The translations under genes and the position numbers were made by a program. DNA of 64,000 bases, taken from contig NZ_JAADJT010000015.1 in NCBI RefSeq assembly GCF_011090165.1, positions 1-64,000 on the forward strand, given 5' to 3'. How positions within the stretch are numbered: the first letter of the stretch is position 1; each line of letters starts with the position of its first letter. Origin of the DNA: Duganella aceris. Its GTDB lineage: Bacteria; Pseudomonadota; Gammaproteobacteria; Burkholderiales; Burkholderiaceae_D. Below the pieces are notes generated by a model. The model was not told the DNA's origin and did no database searches. It worked only from the letters and a program-made list of their open reading frames with translations. Shown piece by piece: positions 6,060 through 15,036 of this stretch.

Positions 6060-8888
6060 CTATCGTTCGATGGTGACGTTGCCGTCGATGCCGCTGCCCT
6101 GCCCCGGCTCCGCCTCGACGATGACGTTCAGCTCGCGCTTGCCGGCGCCGGCCGGCAGCGGCAGGTCCAGCGCCCCTGGGGCGTAACCGTCCTTCTTGCC
6201 GAGCAGGACGCCGTTCAGCCACACCTCGGCCTTGCCGCGTATCGAAGCGAAGCGCAGGCGCCCGCTGCCGTCGGCCAGGTTCTTGCGCGGCGTGAAGCTG
6301 GAACGGTACAGATGGAACTTGCCGCCCGCCTTGGCCACCATCGGCGGCGAGCCCCAGCCCCAGGTGTTCATGTCGAAGCCGGCCAGCTGCTGCACCGGGT
6401 CCGGCCGCGTGTCGCTGTCGGGCGCGATGCGCCAGCTGCGCACAAAGGTCAGCGGCGCGTCGGCTTCGGCGACATACGGCTGCGCCGCCACCGGCTTGAC
6501 CGGAATCGTCACCCGCGCGGCGACCAGGCCGGGCGCGCTGGCGACGACGGTGACGGCGTCCTTGCCGTCGTAGTTGGTCTGCACGATCAGCTGCGCCAGG
6601 CCGTTGAACAGACGCCGCGTCGCGCCCTTCTCATCCTCGTGCGAATTCGGATCGCCGTTGCCATGGCCGATCGAACGGCCGCCGCCCGTCACCGCGAAGG
6701 TCACCTGCGCGTCGGCCAGCGGCACCGCGCGGCCCTGCGCATCCAGCGCGCGCACCGTGATCGGCATCGCGTCGCGGCCGTCGCCGGCCAGCTGCGCGCG
6801 GTCCGGCACCAGCTCCAGCGCCACCGCCGCGCCGGTGGTCTCCACCGCCGTGCGCGCCACTTCCTGGCCGCCGCGATAGCCGATCGCCTCCAGCTTGCCC
6901 GGCGCGTAGGCGACGTTGAAATAGTTCATGCGGAACGGATCGACCTGTTGCTCGCCCAGCGCGCGCCCGTTCAGCAGCAGCTTGATGCGCTCGACGTTGG
7001 CCATCACCATCACGCGGATCTCCTTGCCCTCGCTGCCGCTCCAGTTCCAGTGCGGCGCGATGTGGATCAGCGGCTTGTCCTTGATCCACTGCACCTGGTG
7101 GATGTAGTAGGCGTTCTTCGGGAAGCCGTTCAGGTCCATGATGCCGAACACCGAGCTGACCGACGGCCATTCGTTCGGCGTCGGCTCGCCGCGATAATCG
7201 AAGCCGGTCCAGACGAAGCCGCCCGCCACATACGGCCGCGTGGCGATGGCTTCCCACGCGTCGCGGTGGGTGTTGCCCCACTTGGCCGCGTCGTCGTCGT
7301 AGCTGGCGATCAGGTTCTTTTCCTTGACGGTCTTGAACTCGCCGCGCGTCATGAAGGCGGAGGTGTCCTCGGAACTGGTGAACGGCTTGTCGGGATAGGC
7401 CTTGTGATACTTGTCGTAGTCCGGCACCTGGTAGTTGGCGCCCACCACGTCCACCGCGTGCGACACATTCAGCTCGGTGAGGAAGCCGCCGTTCATCGCC
7501 GCCGTCACCGGCCGCGTATCGTCCAGCGCCTTGACGGCGGCCGACATGCGCCGCACCATCTCGTAGCCCACTTCGGTGGCCTGCACCGGTTCCTCGTTAA
7601 ACACCGACCACAGCACCACGCCCGGATGATGGCGGTCGCGCTTGACCATCCACTCCAGCTGCTTCATGTAATCCGGCGATGGATTGAAGTTGCGGTTCTC
7701 GTCCATGACGACAAAGCCCATGCGGTCGACCAGGTCCAGCACCTCGGCCGCCGGCGCGTTGTGCGAGAAGCGGATCGCGTTGACGCCCAGTTCCTTCAAG
7801 CGGCGCAAACGATACTCCCACACCGAATCGGGCACCGCCACGCCGACGCCGGCATGATCCTGGTGGATGCACACGCCCTGCAGTTTCACGTGCACGCCGT
7901 TGAGGAAGAAGCCCTGCGCCGCGTCGAAGCGGATGCTGCGGAAGCCGGTGTGCAGCGTCAGCTCGTCCTGCTGCTCGCCGCCCTGCAGGACGCGGGTAGC
8001 GACGCGATACAGATTGGTTTTCTCCAGCGACCACAGGGCCGGGTTGTCGATGGCGACCGGCAGCTGCACGGTGCTGGTGGCCAGCACGCCGACGCGCGCG
8101 GCGGCCGTGCGCTGCGCCACTTGCTTGCCGGCCGGGTCGAACACGGTCACCTCAACCGTCACGTCGGCGGCCTGCTTGCCGCTGTTGTTCAGCGTAACCT
8201 CGACCGGGATGCTCCACGACTTGCCTTTGCCGGCGCGCGGCGTGGCGTGCACGCCGTCGGTGGCGATATGCACCGGGCTGCGCTTGACCAGCCAGGCGTG
8301 GCGATACATGCCGGCGCCCTCGTACCACCAGCCCTCCATCGCCTCGGCGTCGGCGCGGACGGCGATGGTGTTGAGCGCGTCGCCGTAGCGCAGGTAAGGC
8401 GTGATGTCGATGTAGCTGGCGTTGTAGCCGGACCAGTTGCGCGTCACCACATTGCCGTTGACCCAGACCGTGGCGTGGGTGGCGATGGCGTCGAACTGCA
8501 ATTCGAAATGCTTGCCGCGATCGGCCGCGTCGACGCGCAGGTAGCGCCGGTACCAGCCGATGCCGCGCGGGCGATAGCCTTGCGCGACGTTGGCCTTGGG
8601 ATCGAACGGGCCTTCGACCGCCCAGTCGTGCGGCAGATCCAGCTTGCGCCAGTCGGAGTCGTCGAACTCGTTGCCGGCCGCGCCGGCGGCGCTGCCGGCC
8701 TTGGCGTTGCCATAGGATTCCTCGTGGCCGAGGATGGGCGGCTGGACCACGTCGCCCAGATGGAACAGCCAGCCGCGATCCAGCGACAGGCGTTCGCGCA
8801 CATCGGCGCCGGCTTCGGCATGCATGCAGACCGCCAGCAAAATCAAAGCGGAGCACAGCCTCCGCCAGTTACTCATGTATGGTTTCAA
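6060..8888 (-). CDS. secreted GH2 beta-galactosidase (GalB/DUF4982 type)
   Basis: A 942-residue glycoside hydrolase family 2 enzyme. A signal peptide covers about residues 8-27 (LCSALILLAVCMHAEAG). The sugar-binding domain follows (IGWYRRYLRV, near 110-120), then an immunoglobulin-like domain and a TIM barrel. NEE at 431-433 contains the acid/base Glu432, and Glu507 in the SSEDTS strand is the likely nucleophile. The C-terminal half carries DUF4982- and Big-like beta domains. A TTG start fits a GGGAG 6 nt upstream; an ATG at 8876 is an alternative. It lies downstream of a TonB receptor on the same strand but after a strong terminator. Likely role: releasing galactose from beta-galactosides in the periplasm or outside. 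Confidence 0.9.
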   Translation of the reverse strand: MKPYMSNWRRLCSALILLAVCMHAEAGADVRERLSLDRGWLFHLGDVVQPPILGHEESYGNAKAGSAAGAAGNEFDDSDWRKLDLPHDWAVEGPFDPKANVAQGYRPRGIGWYRRYLRVDAADRGKHFELQFDAIATHATVWVNGNVVTRNWSGYNASYIDITPYLRYGDALNTIAVRADAEAMEGWWYEGAGMYRHAWLVKRSPVHIATDGVHATPRAGKGKSWSIPVEVTLNNSGKQAADVTVEVTVFDPAGKQVAQRTAAARVGVLATSTVQLPVAIDNPALWSLEKTNLYRVATRVLQGGEQQDELTLHTGFRSIRFDAAQGFFLNGVHVKLQGVCIHQDHAGVGVAVPDSVWEYRLRRLKELGVNAIRFSHNAPAAEVLDLVDRMGFVVMDENRNFNPSPDYMKQLEWMVKRDRHHPGVVLWSVFNEEPVQATEVGYEMVRRMSAAVKALDDTRPVTAAMNGGFLTELNVSHAVDVVGANYQVPDYDKYHKAYPDKPFTSSEDTSAFMTRGEFKTVKEKNLIASYDDDAAKWGNTHRDAWEAIATRPYVAGGFVWTGFDYRGEPTPNEWPSVSSVFGIMDLNGFPKNAYYIHQVQWIKDKPLIHIAPHWNWSGSEGKEIRVMVMANVERIKLLLNGRALGEQQVDPFRMNYFNVAYAPGKLEAIGYRGGQEVARTAVETTGAAVALELVPDRAQLAGDGRDAMPITVRALDAQGRAVPLADAQVTFAVTGGGRSIGHGNGDPNSHEDEKGATRRLFNGLAQLIVQTNYDGKDAVTVVASAPGLVAARVTIPVKPVAAQPYVAEADAPLTFVRSWRIAPDSDTRPDPVQQLAGFDMNTWGWGSPPMVAKAGGKFHLYRSSFTPRKNLADGSGRLRFASIRGKAEVWLNGVLLGKKDGYAPGALDLPLPAGAGKRELNVIVEAEPGQGSGIDGNVTIER

Positions 8889-8904
8889 GCTGCGCTCCCG
8901 AAAA

Positions 8905-8943
8905 TGAAAAAAAACGGAGCGGCGCCATCACGCACCGCTCCGC
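8905..8943 (-). terminator. Rho-independent terminator of the TonB receptor gene
   Basis: On the minus strand CGGAGCGG (complement of 8935-8942) pairs with CCGCTCCG (complement of 8915-8922) over a 12-nt loop and is followed by eight Ts. It begins about 17 nt past the receptor stop codon and should end that transcript before the GH2 gene. Confidence 0.85.
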
Positions 8944-8959
8944 AAACCACGATAAAAGG

Positions 8960-11563
8960 TTACAGCTTGAACGACAAGCCCAGGTTGAAGCGGCGGCCGA
9001 ATTCCGTGACCTCCTGCTGGATCGGGATATTCGAGCTGGTGTAGACCGCCTTCTGGTTGGTCAGGTTGTCGATGCCGAAGCGCAGCTGGATTTGCGGCGT
9101 CAACTGCTTGGCCAGGTTCAGGGTCAGATAAGTCTCGGACTCGTTTTCGATCAACTGGCCCGCGCCCCAGGTCGGATTGCGCACAAACTTGCTGTGATAG
9201 TTGGCCGACAGCCGCGCCTCGTAGCCGGACTTCTCGTACCACAAGGTCACGCCGCCGTTGTGCTTCATCAGGCCCTCGATCGGATACGGATTGCCGACCG
9301 GCGTCTGCTCGCGGATATTGCTAGTGGTGTAGGCGTAGTTGCTGGCGACGCCCAAGCCGTCGAACGGCGCCGGCAGCGAGGTGAACGCCTGCTGGTACAC
9401 CAGCTCCAGGCCGCGAATATCGCCGCCGTCGCCATTGACGGAACGGGTCAGCGTCGCGGTGCGGCCGTTGACGGTGGTGGTGTCGCTTTCGATGGCGATG
9501 TAGCGCTGCACCTTCTTGTAGAACGCGCCGGCCGACAGCAGCGAGGCTTTGTCGAAGTACCACTGGTACGACAGGTCGACCTGGTTCGCCATCATCGGCT
9601 TCAGCTCGGGATTGCCGGCGCCGCCGGTGATCGGCTGGCTGGTGTTCGACACATTGCTCAGGTTACGCGAACCGCGCATCTCGTCCAGCGGCGCGCGCGA
9701 CATGGCGCGCGCCACGCTGAAGCGCACCTGGCGTTGCTGCGCCTCGTCCATGTTGAAGATCAGATTCAGGCTGGGCAGGACTTCGGTGTACGTCGCGCCG
9801 CCCTCCACCGCAGTCGGCGCCGCGCCGTCCAGCGACTGCATGCCATAGCCGGTCTGCTTGGTGTGCACCAGCCGCACGCCGACATTGCCGCGATAGGTCT
9901 TGCCCAGCGCTTCGCCTTCCAGGTCGCCCTGGATGAAGGCCGAGGTGCTGCGCTCCTTGACCTTCCAGCCGGCCAGCGCGTCGTTCTGGATCTGCCACGC
10001 TTCCTGCACCTGGCCGTTCGGATTGAAGGCGTTCGCGCCGAAGGCGCTGGCGACGCTGGCGTCGAAATCCTTCAGCGCGATGAACGCCGGGAAGCCGTCG
10101 GCCTTGACGGTCTGGTAGGCCGACGCCGGAATCGCCGACTTCTGCGCCAGCGTCCACGTGGTCTGGTGATAGCTCTTCTCGCGATCGCTGCCGCGCACGC
10201 CGAACTTGAGGCGGCTGATGATGCTGCCGTCGATGGCGCGCGAGGCGTTCAGGCTGAACGCGTCCAGCTTGTCCTTCACATGGCCGTCGTTGTCGACGTA
10301 CAGCGTCGGCGTGCCGAAGTTGGCGACGTTGCCGGTGTCGATGCCGAAGCTGTAATCCTGCTTCTCGCCGCCGGTGAAGGACCAGGTGACCGGCACGCCG
10401 CCGTTGGCGTTCAGGCGCAGGTCGCGCCACTGGCTGCCGCGCCGCGCGTGCGACGACGACAGGTCGGCTTCGATCTTCCAGTCGCCGGCGTTGAACTTGC
10501 CGTTCAAGCCGCTGGCGGCGACGCTGGTGTCCTGCACATAGACGAAATCGTTGGTGATCAGCGTGGCGTTGTTGAAGGTGCCGCCGGCGACATAGCCGTC
10601 GCGGATATCCAGGTTGCTGTAGCCGGCGGAATTGCCGCCGTCCCAGTTGCCGAGGTTGTCGGCCCAGTGCTGCAAGCCGCGCTCCTTGATCTTGGCTTCG
10701 GCGTAGTAGCTATCGGCGGTGATCAGCACGTCCTTGTTCGGCTTCCATTCCAGCTTGCCCAACACGCTGGAGCGCTTGTCCTTGCCGTAGCGCGCCTCGT
10801 CCTGGAAGCCCCACGGCGTCTTGTCGATCTTGCCGTCGCCGTTGATGTCGGCCGAGTGATCCTCGTTGAAGCCCCAGTGGCGCTTGTTCTTCTGCACCGA
10901 CGGCTGGTCCTGATAGCTGAAGGCCAGCGCCGCGCCGATGGTCTTGTCCGCGAACTGGTCGATGTAGACGCCGCCGAGGCGCGGCGCGGTCTTGTCGGCG
11001 CCGGGGATGTCCCTGGCCAGCGCGTAGTACAGCGCATCGGCCTTGAGCGACAGCTGGCGGCCGTTGTACTTCAATGGCGACACGGTCTGCAGGTCGATGG
11101 TGGTGGCGATGCCGCCCTCCACCAGTTCCGCGTTCTGCGATTTGTAGACGGTGGCGCCGCTCAGCGACTCCGACGGAAACTGCTCGAAGCGCACCGCGCG
11201 GTTGGGCTCCGACGACGCCAGCTCGCGGCCGTTCAAGGTGGCGCCGATGAAGCGCGGGCCCATGCCGCGCGCGACGATCTGGCTGGCGTTGCCGCGATCG
11301 AGGCCGGACGACAGGCCCGGCAGGCGCGCCAGCGATTCGGCGATGGTGGTGTCGGGCAGCTTGCCGATGTCCTCCGACGACACCACTTCGACCATGCTGT
11401 TGGAAGCCTCCTTGGCCGCCAGCGCGTTGCGCACCGAGGCGCGGATGCCGGTCACGGTGACCTGCGTCATATCGCCGGCCGTCTCCTGCGCCAGCGCCTG
11501 TTGTACCAATAGGGGTGAGGTGAATAGCGTGGCGATGAGCCAGCTCATTTTTTTGTGTTTCAT
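8960..11563 (-). CDS. TonB-dependent outer-membrane receptor (carbohydrate type)
   Basis: An 867-residue receptor. A signal peptide (MKHKKMSWLIATLFTSPLL, cleaved after ALAQ) is followed by a short extension and the plug domain, with ASNSMVEVVSSEDIGKLPD and the plug ending near IATTIDLQT. A 22-strand barrel follows, ending in the terminal aromatic strand RRFNLGLSFKL. This architecture fits the Xanthomonas/Caulobacter-type receptors (TIGR01782) that import oligosaccharides. Position between a GbpR-like regulator and beta-galactosidases suggests beta-galactosides or galactan fragments as substrate; that is inference. GGAGACGCGCA precedes the ATG. No N-terminal sigma-signalling extension is present. 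Confidence 0.93.
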   Translation of the reverse strand: MKHKKMSWLIATLFTSPLLVQQALAQETAGDMTQVTVTGIRASVRNALAAKEASNSMVEVVSSEDIGKLPDTTIAESLARLPGLSSGLDRGNASQIVARGMGPRFIGATLNGRELASSEPNRAVRFEQFPSESLSGATVYKSQNAELVEGGIATTIDLQTVSPLKYNGRQLSLKADALYYALARDIPGADKTAPRLGGVYIDQFADKTIGAALAFSYQDQPSVQKNKRHWGFNEDHSADINGDGKIDKTPWGFQDEARYGKDKRSSVLGKLEWKPNKDVLITADSYYAEAKIKERGLQHWADNLGNWDGGNSAGYSNLDIRDGYVAGGTFNNATLITNDFVYVQDTSVAASGLNGKFNAGDWKIEADLSSSHARRGSQWRDLRLNANGGVPVTWSFTGGEKQDYSFGIDTGNVANFGTPTLYVDNDGHVKDKLDAFSLNASRAIDGSIISRLKFGVRGSDREKSYHQTTWTLAQKSAIPASAYQTVKADGFPAFIALKDFDASVASAFGANAFNPNGQVQEAWQIQNDALAGWKVKERSTSAFIQGDLEGEALGKTYRGNVGVRLVHTKQTGYGMQSLDGAAPTAVEGGATYTEVLPSLNLIFNMDEAQQRQVRFSVARAMSRAPLDEMRGSRNLSNVSNTSQPITGGAGNPELKPMMANQVDLSYQWYFDKASLLSAGAFYKKVQRYIAIESDTTTVNGRTATLTRSVNGDGGDIRGLELVYQQAFTSLPAPFDGLGVASNYAYTTSNIREQTPVGNPYPIEGLMKHNGGVTLWYEKSGYEARLSANYHSKFVRNPTWGAGQLIENESETYLTLNLAKQLTPQIQLRFGIDNLTNQKAVYTSSNIPIQQEVTEFGRRFNLGLSFKL

Positions 11564-11685
11564 TGCGCGTCTCCAGTATTTTTATATTCCGTCTCGTTAC
11601 AGAGTGGACGGGTAACTGAATGCTAACGAAACACTAATTTACAAACCAATAGCTTATTGCGTGCGCGGCATACCAAGTTCGTATA

Positions 11686-12654
11686 TCAGGGATGCGCAGG
11701 AGCACGATAATCGGGATAGATGTTCGCCGCGACATCGCGCAGCGCCATCAGCATCGCATCCGCGCCAGGCGACAGCTGGTGCCGTTTGCGGGTGATGATG
11801 CCGAAGTAGTCCATGCTCACGCCCAGGTCGAACGGCAGGATCGTCAGCAGGCCGGCCTCCAGGTACGGCTTCACCGCGTCGGGCGGCAGCGCCACGATCA
11901 TGTCGTTGTTCATCAACAGGCTGGCGACCACCGGCATGTCCAGCGTCTCGACGGTTTCCGCCGGCTGCTCCAGGCCGTGCGACAGGAACAGCGCGGTCAG
12001 GCGGTCGCGCAGGATGCTGCCGGCCGGCGGCAGGATCCAGCACTGCTCCATCAGTTCTTCCAAAGTCAGGTCGGTGCGGCCGGCCATCGGATGGCCGCTG
12101 CGCGCGATCAGCAGGTGCGGCTCGTCGGTCAACGGTTCGAAATTCAGTTCGTCGGCCGCCTCGGTGTCGAGGATGCGGCCCACCACCAGATCCAGCTCGC
12201 CGCCGCGCAGGCGTTCCACCAGCACTTTGCTGGTCGACATATTGACCGCGACGTGCACCCGCGAGTGGCGCGCCTTGAGCAGGTTGATCGCCTTCGGCAC
12301 CAGGCCGGTGCCCGGCGCCAGCACGGTGCCGATGCCGACCCGGCCGCGCAGGCCGGACAACAGCTCCATCACCTCCTGGTGCGCCGCGTCCATCTCGGCC
12401 AGCGCGGCGCCGGCACGGCGGATCAGCACCTTGCCGTACCAGGTCGGCGCCACGCCGCGCGACAGCCGTTCGAACAGCTGCACGCCCAGCGCGTGTTCAA
12501 GCTCGCCCAATAATTTGGACGCACCGGGCTGGGTCAGATTGGCGGCTTGGGCCGCATGGGCGATGGAGCCATGGCGGCCCAACTCGACCAGCAAGACCAA
12601 ATGGCGGGTTTTCAGGTGGGAGCGGACGAAGCGATCCGAGCGGGAATCAGTCAT
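11686..12654 (-). CDS. LysR-family regulator, GbpR-like
   Basis: A 322-residue LysR regulator. The DNA-binding domain is slightly offset (about 15-75: LKTRHLVLLVELGRHGSIAHAA, then NLTQPGASKLLGELE), which is characteristic of the GbpR/CbbR-like subgroup rather than the common MELRQL type. The effector domain runs from about residue 100. GbpR proteins respond to galactose, arabinose or fucose and control sugar-binding-protein genes. The neighbours here (galactonate dehydratase, beta-galactosidases, AraFGH-type importer) agree with that. It probably acts on the TonB receptor downstream and on the lactonase/dgoD divergent promoter. Confidence 0.85.
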   Translation of the reverse strand: MTDSRSDRFVRSHLKTRHLVLLVELGRHGSIAHAAQAANLTQPGASKLLGELEHALGVQLFERLSRGVAPTWYGKVLIRRAGAALAEMDAAHQEVMELLSGLRGRVGIGTVLAPGTGLVPKAINLLKARHSRVHVAVNMSTSKVLVERLRGGELDLVVGRILDTEAADELNFEPLTDEPHLLIARSGHPMAGRTDLTLEELMEQCWILPPAGSILRDRLTALFLSHGLEQPAETVETLDMPVVASLLMNNDMIVALPPDAVKPYLEAGLLTILPFDLGVSMDYFGIITRKRHQLSPGADAMLMALRDVAANIYPDYRAPAHP

Positions 12655-12712
12655 ATGGGTGATTATTTGAATAGCCCATCATAAAGGCGGGCTGGGGCAG
12701 CGTCAATCACCG

Positions 12713-13621
12713 TTACAGGCGGCGTACGGGGGTACCGCTATCATCGAACAGCGTATCGGCGATGCCGGGGGGCAGTCCGGCCGCCAGATCGGACGGCAGG
12801 CCGTACAAACCGCCGCGCGCGCCCAATAGCAGCAACTGCTTCAATCCCGGGCCGCCGTAGGCGACGCTGGCCGCCGCCTCGCGCGCCAGGGCGATGCGCT
12901 GGCGCACCCCGCCGTCGGCGTCGTACTGCACCAGGGCGCCGCCCTGCACGCTCCACAAGCTGCCCACGCTGTCGACCACCGCCGCGCCGGCGCCCCGCTC
13001 CAGCACCTCGGCGAACGGCGTCACGTCGCCGACCTTGGCGCGTTCGGCGTCATAGCTGCACTGCATGATGGCGCCGCCCTCGGCGTCGGCGAAGTACATG
13101 CGCCGGCCGTCGGGACTGAAGGCGATGCCGCCGGCCGTCACCACCACCGGCAACGCCAGCCGGCGCAGGCCGTGGCGCTGGGAATACTGATAGAAACTGC
13201 CGATCGGCCGCTTGTCCGGCGCGGTGTTGGCGGTGCCGAAGACGAAATTGCCGGCGCGGTCGGTGCAGCCGTCGCTGATGCTGGTGCGCGCTTCGGCGGC
13301 GTCGATGGTGGTCAGGACCTGGGCCTGCAACGGGCGGCTGGGCTGCCCCGGGTCCGGCAGGTCGATCATGCCGAGCCGCTTGCCGAGGCCCAGCAGCACC
13401 CGGCCGGAGGCGCAGCAGGCCATCACGCAGGCGCTTTCCTGCATCCGCACGCCGCTCGGCATGCCGGCCGGCGCGGGCCAGGCGTACAGCTGGCCGCCGA
13501 CCGGGTCCGGCCAGCGCCAGCAATGGGCCGTGGCGTCCCAGCGCAGCGCGCAGCCGGCTTGCCCGACGCGGATCAACATGATGCCCGCAGTGGAGGCGAC
13601 GGTGGTGCTGGCTGTGCTCAT
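12713..13621 (-). CDS. SMP-30/gluconolactonase-family lactonase
   Basis: A 302-residue six-bladed beta-propeller of the SMP-30/regucalcin/gluconolactonase family. Recognisable pieces include TSISDGCTDRAGNFVFGTAN, GGIAFSPDGRRMYFAD and SVGSLWSVQGGALVQY, matching the propeller strands and metal-site loops. A divergent neighbour is galactonate dehydratase, so the likely reaction is galactono-lactone to galactonate, the second step of the De Ley-Doudoroff pathway. The frame is open further upstream to 13702. The ATG at 13621 is preferred because AGGAG stands 10 nt before it and the family similarity starts after it. The protein is a diverged member, so substrate is inferred from context. Confidence 0.8.
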   Translation of the reverse strand: MSTASTTVASTAGIMLIRVGQAGCALRWDATAHCWRWPDPVGGQLYAWPAPAGMPSGVRMQESACVMACCASGRVLLGLGKRLGMIDLPDPGQPSRPLQAQVLTTIDAAEARTSISDGCTDRAGNFVFGTANTAPDKRPIGSFYQYSQRHGLRRLALPVVVTAGGIAFSPDGRRMYFADAEGGAIMQCSYDAERAKVGDVTPFAEVLERGAGAAVVDSVGSLWSVQGGALVQYDADGGVRQRIALAREAAASVAYGGPGLKQLLLLGARGGLYGLPSDLAAGLPPGIADTLFDDSGTPVRRL

Positions 13622-13706
13622 GCGGTCAATGCTCCTGATGTGTGACCGCCAGTCTAAGCGGCGACGCCGCGCCGCTGATATGAATAAATCAGCATCATCC
13701 ATGACG

Positions 13707-13746
13707 ATATCGGATAGCTGCGCGGCCCTGTACAGCTATCCGATAT
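13707..13746. promoter_or_regulatory. 14-bp dyad in lactonase/dgoD divergent promoter
   Basis: ATATCGGATAGCTG (13707-13720) and CAGCTATCCGATAT (13733-13746) are perfect inverted copies 12 bp apart. The dyad lies midway in the 215-bp gap between two divergent galactose-pathway genes. It is a strong candidate operator for the GbpR-like LysR regulator encoded 1 kb away. The rest of the gap shows no gene. Confidence 0.65.
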
Positions 13747-13836
13747 TGATATGGCTCCCTGCGAATTAATCATATTTCCCGTCTAGCCGACGGCTTTAGA
13801 CTGAGCGCTGTTCCCTGAACTTCAACTCCTGACCCT

Positions 13837-14985
13837 ATGAAAATCACCAAACTGACGACTTACCGTGTTCCACCGCGCTGGATGCTGCTGAAAATCGAGA
13901 CCGATGAAGGCGTCGTCGGCTGGGGCGAACCGGTCATCGAAGGCCGCGCCCGCACCGTGGAGACGGCGGTACAGGAGATGGAACCGTTCTTGATCGGCCA
14001 GGACCCGGCCCGCATCAACGATTTGTGGCAGACCATGTACCGCGCCGGCTTCTATCGCGGCGGCGCGATCCTGATGAGCGCCATCGCCGGCATCGACCAG
14101 GCGCTGTGGGACATCAAGGGCAAGGTCATGGGCCAGCCGGTGTACGAGCTGCTGGGCGGCCTGGTGCGCGACCGCATGAAGATGTACAGCTGGGTGGGCG
14201 GCGACCGTCCGTCCGACATCATCGAACAAATCACCACGCTGAAAAAAGGCGGCTTCGATACCTTCAAGATGAACGGCACCGAGGAGCTGGGCATGCTCGA
14301 CACCTCGGCCAAGGTGGACGAAGCGGTGCGGCGCGTGGCCGAGATCCGCGCCGCCTTCGGCAACACCATCGAGTTCGGGCTGGACTTCCACGGCCGCGTG
14401 GCCGCGCCGATGGCCAAGGTGCTGATGCGCGAGCTGGAGCCGTTCCGTCCCCTGTTCATCGAGGAGCCGGTGCTGGCCGAGCAGGCCGAATACTACCCGC
14501 GCCTGGCCGAGATGACGTCGATCCCGATCGCCGCCGGCGAGCGCATGTACTCGCGCTTCGAGTTCAAGAACGTGTTCGCGGCCGGCGGCCTGTCGATTGT
14601 GCAGCCGGACCTATCGCACGCCGGCGGCATCACCGAATGCCTGAAGATCGCCGCCATGGCCGAAGCCTACGACATCGCGCTGGCGCCGCACTGCCCATTG
14701 GGGCCGGTCGCGCTGGCCGCCTGCCTGCAGGTCGATTTCGTCTCCTACAACGCGGTGCTGCAGGAGCAGAGCATGGGCATCCACTACAATCGTGGTGGCG
14801 AGCTGCTCGACTACGTCATCAACAAGGAAGACTTCAAGATCACCGATGGCTATATCAAGCCGCTGACCAAGCCCGGATTGGGCGTGGAAGTGGACGAGGA
14901 GCGCGTGATCGCCGCCAGCAAGAACGCCCCCGACTGGCGCAATCCGGTCTGGCGTCATGCCGACGGCAGCGTCGCCGAGTGGTAA
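13837..14985 (+). CDS. dgoD: D-galactonate dehydratase
   Basis: A 382-residue enolase-superfamily enzyme that dehydrates D-galactonate to 2-dehydro-3-deoxy-galactonate. Every key residue known for E. coli DgoD is at the same number: metal ligands Asp183, Glu209 and Glu235, plus His185 and His285. Length and the opening MKITKLTTYRVPPRW also match. It is the third step of the De Ley-Doudoroff pathway. It is first in a rightward run with a GH35 beta-galactosidase 51 bp downstream and is divergent from the lactonase gene. Confidence 0.96.
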   Translation: MKITKLTTYRVPPRWMLLKIETDEGVVGWGEPVIEGRARTVETAVQEMEPFLIGQDPARINDLWQTMYRAGFYRGGAILMSAIAGIDQALWDIKGKVMGQPVYELLGGLVRDRMKMYSWVGGDRPSDIIEQITTLKKGGFDTFKMNGTEELGMLDTSAKVDEAVRRVAEIRAAFGNTIEFGLDFHGRVAAPMAKVLMRELEPFRPLFIEEPVLAEQAEYYPRLAEMTSIPIAAGERMYSRFEFKNVFAAGGLSIVQPDLSHAGGITECLKIAAMAEAYDIALAPHCPLGPVALAACLQVDFVSYNAVLQEQSMGIHYNRGGELLDYVINKEDFKITDGYIKPLTKPGLGVEVDEERVIAASKNAPDWRNPVWRHADGSVAEW

Positions 14986-15036
14986 GGGCAAGCCTCCCGG
15001 CATCGCACCAACAATAAAAAATATCTGGAGACGAGT

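Noticed and set aside
5943..9044. Rightward open frame of over 1,000 codons opposite the GH2 gene
   Set aside because: Antisense shadow with repetitive Arg/Ala/Val/His composition and no domain; the GH2 reading has signal peptide and catalytic motifs.
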